A DNA stretch of 61,122 nucleotides from Streptomyces maremycinicus. GTDB taxonomy: Bacteria > Actinomycetota > Actinomycetes > Streptomycetales > Streptomycetaceae. Under the pieces are notes generated by a model that saw only the letters and a program-made list of their open reading frames with translations, had not been told where the DNA came from and made no database searches. The stretch lies in contig NZ_BBYG01000029.1 of the NCBI RefSeq assembly GCF_001184025.1, forward strand, positions 1-61,122, in the 5' to 3' direction. A program made the translations under genes and the position numbers. Position 1 is the stretch's first letter, and each line of letters opens with the position of its first letter. This document shows positions 17,155 to 25,311 of the stretch, piece after piece.

Positions 17155-17806
17155 GAGTCAGCCCGCTGCCCGGCGGCGCCGTTTCGCACCCGGCCGACCT
17201 GAGCGGGATGTCCTCGGCGCCAGCTCCGCGAGGATTTCGCGCTGGCCGGCCTCGGCCTGACCCGGAGGATCGGCAGCTGATCCGGTAAGCGGTTGTCAGT
17301 GCTCTGGGCTACGGTCGCGGAGGTCCCTGGCGGACCGCTCCGCTCCCGCCTGGCCTCCAACAGCGGCCGGGCGGGAGCGGGTGACGCTCGCTCCCCAGTT
17401 CTCGGCACGGGAGCGGGCCCTTCCCCCATGCCTGGACCCGACTTCGCACGCCGGATCAGCACCCTGCTCGCATCAGCCGCCAACCGGCCTGACGTATACA
17501 CCAGCCTCCCCGCACGACCATCACCCCGCACACGCCCCCGGCCCAACTCAAGCCAGCCCACACCGCCCTCCTCCGCCGGCAAGGCCGCCGAAGAGGTGAA
17601 CCCGCAGCTGGGTGAAACCGCCACACGGTCACGGTGACGTCATCGAGCGCGGTACCCCATGGATCTGTCCAGAGACCGGCGTGGGCCCGGGGCAGGAGCT
17701 GGACACAACGGACGGCCTCCTGCCGTCTCCTGCCTGGAGCCGGTTCGTTGTCCGGGGTGGTGTGCCGGCCAAGGGAGGGCTCAACCGGGGAATGAGGAGG
17801 GACACT
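17155..17806. other. Intergenic gap, nothing recognised
   Basis: About 650 bases after the TPR gene. Short frames on both strands are proline/arginine-rich shadows without start signals. A GAGGAGG at about 17794 precedes the GTG of the degraded zinc-ribbon gene. Confidence 0.45.
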
Positions 17807-18683
17807 GTGGCACCTCCTCTTGGTCTGTCGCTGGACGAGGCGTAGCCGCAGGTCGCCGCGATGTGGTTGCAGGAGCGCAACGGGGGGCTAACCCCGGCGA
17901 AGGCGACGCCGAAGATGCAGGTCGCCGTCTGGTGGTGATGCGCGGCCGGGCATGAATGGGAGGAGCACGTCTCGAACCGAACGGCCCTGCCAAAGTGGAA
18001 GTGCCGCGATGTCGCGGCCTGCCGTGAGTGCGTCGGCTACAAGGTCTCCTACTCCTATTCGGACTGCGGGCATACTGCGATGGTCACGCCGGAGGCCGCG
18101 GCGAAGAAGCGGGGACGCTGCTAGAAGTGTTCCCAGGAGTGGTGGCAGGCCAACGAGAAGCGCCTGAAGAAGGCGCTGTCCACCGCGGCTAAGGCTGCCG
18201 CCGGGCGCGCGGCAACGCTGCTGGACGCCGTATCCGTTCCCGCTGGCGTTCCGGCACCGCTGGTCACCGAGTGGCGGTGGTGGGCGGCCAAGCACCTTCA
18301 GGGGGCCATCGCCGCCGAGGAAAAGATGGGCAGGAAACGCCGGACAGGTGAGGTTCTGGCCCAGGTCGCCGAGACGGCCGCCCGGCTGCTGCCCCCGAAG
18401 GAGGAGGCCGGGCATGCGGCGGCCAACGGCGGGGTGCTGCGGCTCCTGGACCAGGCGCACTGGGCGGAAGGCTGGCTCCACCAGCTCACCGGCCGCTGCC
18501 CGCAGGGTGGACAAGGACGCCCTGCAGAACACGGCCTGGCTCTTGGGCGAGATCCTCGCCGACTGGTCGCAGCCCGCCGCCGAGGCCGTCGCCGCCGGCC
18601 GCGCCAAAGGACACGGGCCGCCCGCCACCGTCGAAGTCACCCGGGTCGGTCCTGACCCGGGTGGTGCTCTCCTTCAAGGATGA
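17807..18683 (+). pseudogene. Zinc-ribbon protein (DUF4379-type), multiply broken
   Basis: Following GTG 17807 the frame reads LGLSLDEA then TAG, PQVAAMWLQERNGGLTPAKA, VAVWW then TGA, CAAGHEWEEHVSNR, CRDVAACRECVGYK, CGHTAMVTPEAAAKKRGRC then TAG, KCSQEWWQANEKRLKK. These are the W-x-C-x-x-GHEWxxxVxxR and CPxC features of the probable zinc-ribbon family PF14311. A long helical C-terminal part (WRWWAAKHLQGAIAAEE ... LGEILADWSQPAAEAVAA) follows after a one-base shift near 18500. Three in-frame stops and at least one frameshift make it a clear pseudogene; a run of ten C at 18757-18766 lies just downstream. Confidence 0.75.
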
Positions 18684-19052
18684 GCTGGTGCGCGACAGCC
18701 CGCTGGCGCGACCTGCAACTGGGCATGTCCGAGACGGCGGGACGCTGGATCTCCGGCCCCCCCCCCTGGGCCGCCTGCGCCAGTTCGCCACCAGCCACGC
18801 CCGCCTGTGTCTGGGCAGCAGCCCCAGCCTCCGCTACCGCTCCAACTGTGCCGCCGACACCGTGAAGGCCGAGTGCGGGATGCCCGCGTCGATCTGCTGT
18901 GGTGAGACGGTGGGGCGGGTCGTCGCCGCTCCCCCCAGGTTTCTGGGATGGGATGTACCGCTCGGCGGCAGCAGTCTTTGTCTCGCGGGCGACGGCAGTC
19001 AGCCGGCGCCCGCGACGAAGCACCGGGGCACCGACAACCAGGGAGAGAGAAG

Positions 19053-19583
19053 ATGTCCATACGCATGAGAACCGTGGGCCTGCTGACCGCGGGCGCCGCC
19101 GGGCTGGCGGCGACGCTGGGAGCGGCCCCGTCGGCCTCCGCCGCCCCGCCCGTGGCGGAGACGAGCGCCGCGACGACCTCCACGTGGCGGAACGTCGCCC
19201 TGACGGGGACGTTCACCATCCGCGACGACGAGGGCATCTTCTCCGCCGGTACGTACTGCAACGGCAGCGTCGCCTCCGAAGGTTGGGTGAACGAGGTCAG
19301 GTCGCCGTCACTGTGGTGGGAGACCACGTGCGGCGGCGAGATCCGGCTGGAGAAGCATGTGTCCGCCCAGACGGACGCCTCCGGCGGCGTCATGATCTAT
19401 GTGACGCTGCGGCTGTACGAGGGCACGAACGACACCAACACCGACCTCGACGCGGAGTTGGACTTCAACCGCTACGTCCCGGCCGGGCAGATCTCTACGC
19501 TCAGTGAGATCACTCTGCGCAGCGGCGAGAACGGCGGCAAGGACTGGGCGAAGCTCAACCTCACCCTGCACAACAACCGCTGA
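19053..19583 (+). CDS. Secreted protein, family member 1 (176 aa)
   Basis: A 176-residue protein with a classical signal peptide (MSIRMRTVGLLTAGAAGLAA ... PSASAAPP). The mature part is beta-rich: NVALTGTFTIRDDEGIFSAG, TCGGEIRLEKHVS, VTLRLYEGTNDTNTDLDAEL and WAKLNLTLHNNR. Two Cys in the mature part could form a disulfide. It shares the CGGEIR core, the LYEGT-x-DTxTDLD acidic motif and the terminal LTLxN strand with the secreted protein at 23942-24457, so they are one family. GGGAGAGAGA precedes the ATG. No function is known to me; the acidic loop suggests calcium binding, as in small extracellular beta-sandwiches. Confidence 0.8.
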   Translation: MSIRMRTVGLLTAGAAGLAATLGAAPSASAAPPVAETSAATTSTWRNVALTGTFTIRDDEGIFSAGTYCNGSVASEGWVNEVRSPSLWWETTCGGEIRLEKHVSAQTDASGGVMIYVTLRLYEGTNDTNTDLDAELDFNRYVPAGQISTLSEITLRSGENGGKDWAKLNLTLHNNR

Positions 19584-19721
19584 CGGCAAGCCTGGGCGGA
19601 TCACCTGGTCCACCGGCCGGTCCGCCGTCGTTCCCGGTTCCTCCGGGCGCGGCAACCGGAGCCCTGGCTCCCACCTGCGCGAACAGCGCCCGGCGACGAC
19701 ACCGGGCGCTAGCCTAGGGCC

Positions 19722-20813
19722 ATGAAGCGCAACGGGGGAGATTTACGCGCGGGTCGCGTCACGGACGCGGCGTTACGGGCGGCGCGGTCGGCGCGGACCG
19801 TGGAGGAGTTCTTCGAGAAGGTCAAACGGGCCACGCGCCCGGCGCTGCGGTTCGACATCTGCGCCGGTGTGACCGTGGACCCGCAGACCCTGATGAACAC
19901 CGGCGGCGATTACCGCGACGCACTGCCGCCGTCCATGATGCCGCGCATGCTCGACATCGAATACCGGGAGGGCGACGCCAACGACCTGTCCCAGCTGGCG
20001 ACCAGGGCGACGCCCGTGGGCCTGCTGAGCCGCGAGACGGGCGGCTGTCTCGAACGCAGCCCGCGCTACCGGGACATCATGCGGCCACTGGGGTTCCGGG
20101 ACGAACTGCGGGTGCTGCTGCGTGACCGGCACGGAGCATGGGGCGCGCTGATCATGGGGCGCGTGCGAGACGCGCCCGCCTTCGCCCCGTCGGACCTGGC
20201 CGTGGCGGCCTCGCTCGCTGAGCCGCTCGGCTCCGTACTGCGCCGGTTGCACCTGACCCGGCTCGCCGAGGCCGGCGCGTCGGCGGCGGCACCGGGTCTG
20301 GTACTGCTGGACGGGGAGTACCGGGTGGTGCACCGCACCCCTACCGTGGACATGTGGTTCGACGACCTGGCCGGCGACCCGGCCGACGCCGCGCGACCGT
20401 CCGCGGATGATCGGTTGCCTCCTGCCGTCTACGCCGTGGCGGCCACAGTCCGAGCGGCGGACGCGCCGGGGACTCACACCTCCTGGATGCACAGCCGTGC
20501 GCACGGTTGCGTGCGGTTGCACGCCTGGTGTCTCGGCCGTTCCGACACGACGGGGGCCCGCACCGCCGTCGTCGTCGAGAAGGCGGGCTCCGGCGAGCAT
20601 TTCGGGCTAATCGCCGCGGCCTACGGGCTGACACCGCGCGAGAGGGACGTCACCGGGCTAGTCCTGCGCGGCCTCTCCACCGCGGACATCGCACGCCGCG
20701 CCGGGCTGTCCCCGCACACGGTCCAGGACCACCTGAAGTCGGTATTCGACAAGACCGGCCTGCACAGCCGGCGCGAGCTGGTGGCCGGCGTCTTCGCCCG
20801 CCACTACCTGTGA
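19722..20813 (+). CDS. LuxR-type regulator with GAF-like sensor domain
   Basis: A 363-residue transcriptional regulator. The C-terminal LuxR HTH is YGLTPRERDVTGLVLRGLST, ADIARRAGLSPHTVQDHLKS, VFDKTGLHSRRELVA (about residues 295-355). The N-terminal about 190 residues (RPALRFDICAGVTVDPQTL ... GFRDELRVLLRDRHGAWGAL) resemble the GAF-type sensory region of this Streptomyces class. The ribosome-binding site is weak and the ATG follows CTAGGGCC, so it might be leaderless or nearly so. It lies downstream of the first secreted protein and in the same direction; a regulatory link is possible but unproven. Confidence 0.85.
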   Translation: MKRNGGDLRAGRVTDAALRAARSARTVEEFFEKVKRATRPALRFDICAGVTVDPQTLMNTGGDYRDALPPSMMPRMLDIEYREGDANDLSQLATRATPVGLLSRETGGCLERSPRYRDIMRPLGFRDELRVLLRDRHGAWGALIMGRVRDAPAFAPSDLAVAASLAEPLGSVLRRLHLTRLAEAGASAAAPGLVLLDGEYRVVHRTPTVDMWFDDLAGDPADAARPSADDRLPPAVYAVAATVRAADAPGTHTSWMHSRAHGCVRLHAWCLGRSDTTGARTAVVVEKAGSGEHFGLIAAAYGLTPRERDVTGLVLRGLSTADIARRAGLSPHTVQDHLKSVFDKTGLHSRRELVAGVFARHYL

Positions 20814-21078
20814 CGCACGCGCAACGCGTCAGCCGTACGACCGCGTCACCGACGACGGCGGCGTCCGCGTCACCGCCGATGGCACGGGCCTTGCGGTCGG
20901 GCACGCCGGCCACAGCGACGATCCTGCGCTGGAGACCCGGTTGACCGAGATCTGGTGCGGGAACCACCCGCCGACCGGCGCCTACTGTTCAACTACTTCG
21001 GCATAGGACTGGCTGTCGTCAAGGCCTTGTCGCGCCGCCAAACGGCAGAGTACGGCGCGACGGTGCCCGCTGGGTGCA
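20814..21078. other. Short gap before the degraded repeat
   Basis: Non-coding or decayed sequence between the LuxR-type gene and the second DUF6417-like copy. No promoter or gene is supported. Confidence 0.35.
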
Positions 21079-21372
21079 ACGCTCGAGGCGCTCCGGGCGG
21101 TGTGGGCGTACCAAGAGAAGGCCGAACACGGCTGGGTGCTGGATGCTGCGGCGCCGTTCCAGCGACGCGCACGCTCTCTGGCAGGGGAGGGGGGACCGTG
21201 GAGACCGCCGACTGGGAGACGCGTGCGGAGTGTCGGCATGGGAGGGTTGCCCGATGCGCTGGGCGGCCCGCTTGTCGGCGACCGGGCACGACCTGCTCGC
21301 CTACGCCGGGGTCCGGCCGGCTCCGACGTCCCAGGGGCCGGGGCCGGGGGAGCGGCTGGTGGAGCTGGCGCC
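21079..21372 (+). pseudogene. Degraded second copy of the DUF6417-like gene
   Basis: This stretch is a diverged direct repeat of 13989-14284. ALRAVWAYQEKAEHGWVLDA reads in one frame, and after frameshifts MRWAARLSATGHDLLAYAGV reads in another. It stops abruptly after LVELAP, at the junction with a phage-type remnant. The two copies share long identical blocks such as GGGCACGACCTGCTCGCCTA. It has no intact frame and is a fossil. Confidence 0.75.
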
Positions 21373-21373
21373 G

Positions 21374-21733
21374 CATCGACCAGGGCGCCATCCGCCGTCT
21401 CCAGCGATCCCGCAGCGGAGCCGTCCGCCGGAAGCTGGAGCAGCGCACCGACCGCGTCGCCGACATCGCCCGAGCAGAGGCGCCCGGCTCGATGGGCCCC
21501 TACATCCGCAGCCACGCCGAGGAGGCGCCCGGAGAGCTCCAGGGCGTCATCGTCTGCGACCACCCAAAGGTGCGGTTCGTCCTCGACGGCACCCGCCCCA
21601 CATCATCCGGCCCAGGCGCGCGCGGGCGCTGCGCTTCGAGGTCGGCGGCGAGGTGGTGTTCGCGCAGAAGGTTCAGCACCCGGGCAACGGGCCGAACGAC
21701 TTCCTTGCCCGCGCGCTGCGCCTCGGCCGGTAG
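21374..21733 (+). pseudogene. Phage head-tail (HK97 gp10-like) protein remnant
   Basis: After the junction the frame reads AVRRKLEQRTDRVADIARAE, GPYIRSHAEEAPGELQGVIV and VRFVLDGTRP. It then shifts by one base to PHIIRPRRARALRFEVGGEV, VFAQKVQHPGNGPNDFLARA and stop. The C-terminal L-R-F-x-x-G-x-x-V-F-A-x-x-V-x-H-P-G pattern is the signature of the HK97 gp10-like minor head-tail protein family. It is fused directly to a non-phage DUF6417 fragment and carries a frameshift, so it is a prophage relic. Confidence 0.65.
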
Positions 21734-21750
21734 AGGCCGCTGCCACCCGC

Positions 21751-22512
21751 TCATAGGGCGGGCGGCCCTGCGGGGTGCAGCGTCTCCCTGGCTGCATGGA
21801 TGAAAGCGTTGATGGAGCTCTGAAATGTGGGCACCTCCACAGGCGCCGGCTCGGACGGCTGGCAGAGCCTGGCCAGCATTCCGCCTGGCAGCTGGCACCT
21901 GCGGAACAGATCATCCAGCTCCCGCAGTATCTCCTCCGAGCTGTCTTCCATGGCGGGAGTACCAATGGTGGGCCAGAAGCGCTGCGCGACGGGTATCAAC
22001 TCCCAGATGCGCGTGACCTCTCGCTGGTGCGTGCGAGCACGGGCAGTGATCTCGTGCATTACGGCCATCTGGCGCGCGTATATCTCATCCGTCATCCCCA
22101 GTAGCCTGGCGCTCTGTTGAAGGGTTGCGGCTGCTTCGGCAACCTCGTCGGGACCTTCCAGTCGTACGACCCACGCCCTGTGCGACATGTCCGTCTCCAA
22201 AGCCTTCATTGCGGTCACAACGGCCTGGGTCTCCGCCTCCCCAGAGGCGGCGGCGAAGTCGTCACGGGCGCGATCGGTGTAGCTGAGAACCGCTTGGAGG
22301 AAGGCTGCGTAAGAGTCTCGCTGAACGCCTCGCCGCCACTGTAGGTGGTCGTTCTGGCCCTGTGCTCGCACGGCATCGAGTGCTGCCTGGTAGCCCGCAT
22401 CTGCGGCACGTAGCGCCCCCCGCAGCGCCATACGGCTGCCGACGAATGTCGTCACCACGGCGACGGCTGCGACACCAGAAGCAGCCAACGAACCGATTCC
22501 CTGGAGATCCAT
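21751..22512 (-). CDS. Membrane-anchored helical protein, unknown function
   Basis: A 253-residue protein with one N-terminal membrane segment (about residues 10-30, AASGVAAVAVVTTFVGSRMA). A long helical, coiled-coil-prone domain follows: RRGVQRDSYAAFLQAVLSYT, EVAEAAATLQQSARLLGM, EEILRELDDLFRRCQ. This architecture is common in Streptomyces hypothetical proteins, but I know no function. The frame looks intact and codon use is slightly less GC-rich than in the neighbours. It lies between two phage-derived remnants in the opposite direction, as if inserted later than the prophage. Confidence 0.65.
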   Translation of the reverse strand: MDLQGIGSLAASGVAAVAVVTTFVGSRMALRGALRAADAGYQAALDAVRAQGQNDHLQWRRGVQRDSYAAFLQAVLSYTDRARDDFAAASGEAETQAVVTAMKALETDMSHRAWVVRLEGPDEVAEAAATLQQSARLLGMTDEIYARQMAVMHEITARARTHQREVTRIWELIPVAQRFWPTIGTPAMEDSSEEILRELDDLFRRCQLPGGMLARLCQPSEPAPVEVPTFQSSINAFIHAARETLHPAGPPAL

Positions 22513-22628
22513 AGGTCACATGATCCCTGCCCGGAACGTCTACGGGACCCGGTGTTCTACTGTTCTACTCTTCCGTTTCGCCGCTGGTTTTGGGCCGGGC
22601 GACCGCGCGGAAGACGAGGACACGACCC

Positions 22629-22790
22629 GTGGCACGTAAGAAGATCACGCTCAACACAGAGCCTCACGTCGTCGAGATCGGCCACACCGAGCTCCAGTTA
22701 CTGCCTGGGTGATGGGCAATGAGTTCGTCAATAGTTGTCGCCGACAGCGCCAGCTGTCTCCACGGCCCCGGCGCATCGGGGGCAGGCCGT
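22629..22790 (+). pseudogene. Phage tail-chaperone-like gene start, frameshifted
   Basis: GTG 22629 opens VARKKITLNTEPHVVEIGHT ELQLLPG and stops at 22712. One base off, the frame continues VMGNEFVNSC. The two pieces together resemble the start of small phage tail-assembly proteins of Streptomyces phages (MARKKITLNTEPHVVEIG pattern, from memory). It is broken after about 28 codons and decays by about 22770. With the gp10-like remnant at 21.4-21.7 kb it marks a dissolved prophage structural operon. Confidence 0.5.
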
Positions 22791-23098
22791 CAAAACTGCT
22801 CGGGCATGGCGTCCTGCAAGTACCAGCCGTGAACAGCCATGCACTCTTTCGTCCACTCCAGCAGCAGGTGCGCGCCCTCTTTGATGCGGCTCCCGTCATG
22901 GCCGCCTCCGTCGGCGAACCACTGGACGAGAAGGCCGGCCGCCGGGCGGTCGGGATCGCCGGTGTTGCACGCCGGGCACAGCTCCAGGTGGATCGGCCGC
23001 CCGTGTTCGTCGTCCTGCGGTGCCACCCCACTCATGGTGAGGTCGCCGCGGCAGCGTGAACACTGCGGCAGCCGCCCGGACAGCCTGAGCATCTCCAT
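22790..23098 (-). CDS. DUF6300-like zinc-binding protein
   Basis: A protein of about 102 residues from the ATG at 23098 (an upstream extension to 23131 is possible). It has two Cys pairs, LPQCSRCRGDL near the start and LELCPACNTGD in the middle, spaced as a zinc ribbon. These are followed by LLVQWFADGGGHDG and LLLEWTKECMAVHGWYL. The order matches DUF6300 proteins of Streptomyces, whose role is unknown. A 75-bp segment covering its start region is repeated, with 7 differences, at 28249-28323, where the gene is truncated. Confidence 0.65.
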   Translation of the reverse strand: MEMLRLSGRLPQCSRCRGDLTMSGVAPQDDEHGRPIHLELCPACNTGDPDRPAAGLLVQWFADGGGHDGSRIKEGAHLLLEWTKECMAVHGWYLQDAMPEQF

Positions 23099-23123
23099 GG
23101 CCAGCCCCCTTGCTCTGAACGTG
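23049..23123. repeat. 75-bp repeat, copy 1 (start of DUF6300-like gene)
   Basis: The segment around the start of the DUF6300-like gene matches 28249-28323 in the same orientation with 7 mismatches in 75 bases. It includes the first codons (RLPQCSRCRG) and the upstream ribosome-binding region. The two copies flank about 5.1 kb. Confidence 0.85.
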
Positions 23124-23493
23124 CGACACACATGCGCCGTGCCGCCTTGGAAGGCGCTGGTGATCTGGACGGCTCCGCGTCCCGGGCTGTGCTTACCTGC
23201 GCGCGAAGCGAGGGGCGTGGACTCAGGGGGCCTACATGTGCCGTATCGACAGGGTCAGGCCCCCGGGCAGAGCGGTCAGGTGTGGCTGCGTGCGGGCTTG
23301 GGATTTCGGCGGCTGGGCGACGTATTGACGTAGTGCGGTCGCCTTCGCGGTAGGCGCTCTGGCCTCGATCATGGCGTTGCTGAGTCTACCGTGAGTGAGT
23401 CGGTCTCATACCCGTTGCACCTGCCGGGACAACGCGAGAGAGCTTTCGAACCCGCATAATCTTCGACCTCTTACTGACCACCAGCAAGTTCGA

Positions 23494-23927
23494 TCACGGA
23501 TACCGTGAGTCGCCGCGGTTCGCGACGTAGATGCGGTTGCTGTGGGGTTCGAAGACCAGTTCCTGTGGTTGGGAGCCGACGGAGATCCTGACAGTCACGC
23601 TGGCGGAGATGGGATCGATCACCCTAACCAGGCCATCGGGGTGGGTGACGTAAACGAGACTGTGGGAATCAACCGCCACACCGGTCGGGCCACGCCGACG
23701 TCGATAGTGGCCACGCCGCTATTCGCCAAATCGATCACCGAGTTCGTTTTGAAGCCGGAGTTGGCAACATAGACGCGCCGCTTCTGGGCGTCGATCGCAA
23801 TACCCCTGGGTTGCCGTCCGACGGGGATGCTGCCAATGACCCCGTGGGTCGAGATATCGATCACCGATACCTTATTGTGATTGAGGCGCGTGATGAAGAT
23901 CGGTGCCTGATTGAACACGGCGTTCAT
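23494..23927 (-). pseudogene. YVTN/NHL beta-propeller repeat protein fragment, frameshifted
   Basis: The first part reads VSVIDISTHGVIGSIPVGRQ PRGIAIDAQKRRVYVANSG, the second (one base off, near 23690) TGVAVDSHSLVYVTH ... VRISVGSQPQELVFEPHSNR IYVANRGDS. These are three to four YVTN-type beta-propeller repeats (V-x-VID ... I-xVG-x-x-P-x-G-x-A-D ... VYVAN). A complete propeller needs more repeats, and there is no signal peptide or ribosome-binding site, so this is a broken fragment. It follows the secreted-protein gene directly and lies on the same strand. Confidence 0.7.
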
Positions 23928-23941
23928 CGGAAGCCAGACCG

Positions 23942-24457
23942 CTAGTTCCTCAGGGTGAGCGTCACGTCGGCCTTGTCGTCAGGCTGGCCCTCGGCCCAAT
24001 TCTGCACGTGGATGCTCCTGGTACCGCTCGCTCCGGGGAAGAGAATCATATTTGCGAAGGCCGACGTACCGTCCAGATCGGTCGTGTCCTCGCTGGTCCC
24101 CTCGTAGAGCTCGACCTTGCCTTCAGTCACGCGGATGACTCCATTCGGATCGATTGAGAGCCTGTAGTGAACCTCGACCCTTATCTCTCCACCGCACTTG
24201 GCCCACGCCCGGATTCTCTTGTCCGTGCCGCTTGTGACTGTGCTTGGATTAAGCGTGAGGCCTCGGTTGCAGATTGTGTTCGGGCCGAAGTTCTCATAGT
24301 CCATGATCCGCCAGCTGATGTTTCCGGTCACTGTCCGCTGCGCAGCCTGGGCATTCGTTGCCAGAGCGGGGACCGCTATGGCTGCTGCCGCGGGAATGAC
24401 GAGTGCCCGCCAGAGTACGGGCCATTCAAGGGTCTTACGCACACCTTTTACATTCAT
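23942..24457 (-). CDS. Secreted protein, family member 2 (171 aa)
   Basis: A 171-residue protein. I use the ATG at 24457 because GGAGGG lies 7 bases upstream; the longer frame from 24502 lacks one. The signal peptide is about residues 1-38 (LVIPAAAAIAVPALATNAQA). The mature domain has NISWRIMDYENFGPNTICNR, AKCGGEIRVEVHYRL, KVELYEGTSEDTTDLDGTSA and a final DVTLTLRN. Shared motifs make it a paralogue of the protein at 19053-19583. Codon use is noticeably less GC-biased than in the biosynthetic part of the window, suggesting separate acquisition. Function unknown; extracellular beta-sandwich inferred. Confidence 0.8.
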   Translation of the reverse strand: MNVKGVRKTLEWPVLWRALVIPAAAAIAVPALATNAQAAQRTVTGNISWRIMDYENFGPNTICNRGLTLNPSTVTSGTDKRIRAWAKCGGEIRVEVHYRLSIDPNGVIRVTEGKVELYEGTSEDTTDLDGTSAFANMILFPGASGTRSIHVQNWAEGQPDDKADVTLTLRN

Positions 24458-24830
24458 GGCGTTTCCCTCCATTGGCAATGGCTGCACGAGGCTGAAGCTC
24501 ACGCGTTCGATGCCTCTCTACTTTTCTAAGTTACGCCGTCGGCCAATGGTGTGCATGTTGCTCAGCGCGTCAATCCTCGTTTGTTGAATGGTCTATTTAG
24601 TTCAGTGCGGTGACGGCTCTGGCGGCCTTATGTTGCTAACGCTCGGAGGGGGTTTGTTGGTGCATCAGGTGTCTATTGGCCTGGGATGTTGTGGGTTCGG
24701 TGAGGGGTGAGGTGGACCTGCCCCGGCGGCGGCGTCCCCGCTCTGTCTTCCCCTGGATGACGCCGGGGCCCTACGCTCGTGCGGTGTCCGGAAGGCAGAG
24801 TGCGGACGTCCGCAGCACCCGGGGGAGACC
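24458..24830. other. Divergent intergenic region, promoters expected
   Basis: About 370 bases between the secreted-protein gene (leftward) and the membrane-protein pair (rightward). It is locally AT-richer than its surroundings (around GTTGAATGGTCTATTTAG, 24583-24600), which fits promoter DNA. No gene or repeat is recognised. Confidence 0.45.
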
Positions 24831-25268
24831 ATGGACGTCGGAACGTTGATCCTGCTGGGGGCGTCCGGCGGTCTCTTACGCGGGCTCCTGGACGCCTACA
24901 CCGGTTTCTCGCAGTGGCATGCGGCCCGGCGCGAGCACCGGCAGGGGGCCGCTGGCCCAGACACCGAGGTGCCGGTCTTCCAGGACTATGTAGATCCCGT
25001 CGCCGACTCGCTGGCGGCCGTCGTACACAGCGCCTTGGGGGCCGGCGCCGCCGTCCTCTTCGGCACGACCGGCCAGATCAGCGGGGCATACGCTGCCCTG
25101 GTCGTCGGGATGTCGGCTCCGCTGCTGCTCTCCCAACTGGGTCAGGCGCAGTCGGTGAGCGACACGATTCTGGGCGCTGCGCAAGCGCCGGGCAGCCAGT
25201 CGCCACAGACGCTTCCGCTCCCCGGGCAACCCTCGGCGGCCGACCGCCGGATTGAGGAGGCGTCGTGA
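24831..25268 (+). CDS. Small membrane protein, first of a pair
   Basis: A 145-residue protein with hydrophobic stretches LILLGASGGLLRGLLDAYTG and LAAVVHSALGAGAAVLFG, then AYAALVVGMSAPLLLSQLGQ. I read these as two or three membrane segments, with a polar C-terminal tail. GGGGGAGACC precedes the ATG. The stop (TGA 25266-25268) overlaps a GTG in another frame, and the next gene starts 44 bases later, so the two form a short operon. I recognise no family. Pairs of this kind (short membrane protein plus larger membrane protein) are seen in Streptomyces without known role. Confidence 0.65.
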   Translation: MDVGTLILLGASGGLLRGLLDAYTGFSQWHAARREHRQGAAGPDTEVPVFQDYVDPVADSLAAVVHSALGAGAAVLFGTTGQISGAYAALVVGMSAPLLLSQLGQAQSVSDTILGAAQAPGSQSPQTLPLPGQPSAADRRIEEAS

Positions 25269-25311
25269 CCCGGCCTTCCTCGCGGACCCCTTCCGGGCTG
25301 GGGGCGAAACC

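Noticed and set aside
18661..19068. 135-codon plus-strand frame after the zinc-ribbon relic
   Set aside because: It continues the decayed gene through a ten-C homopolymer; no independent start or family resemblance.
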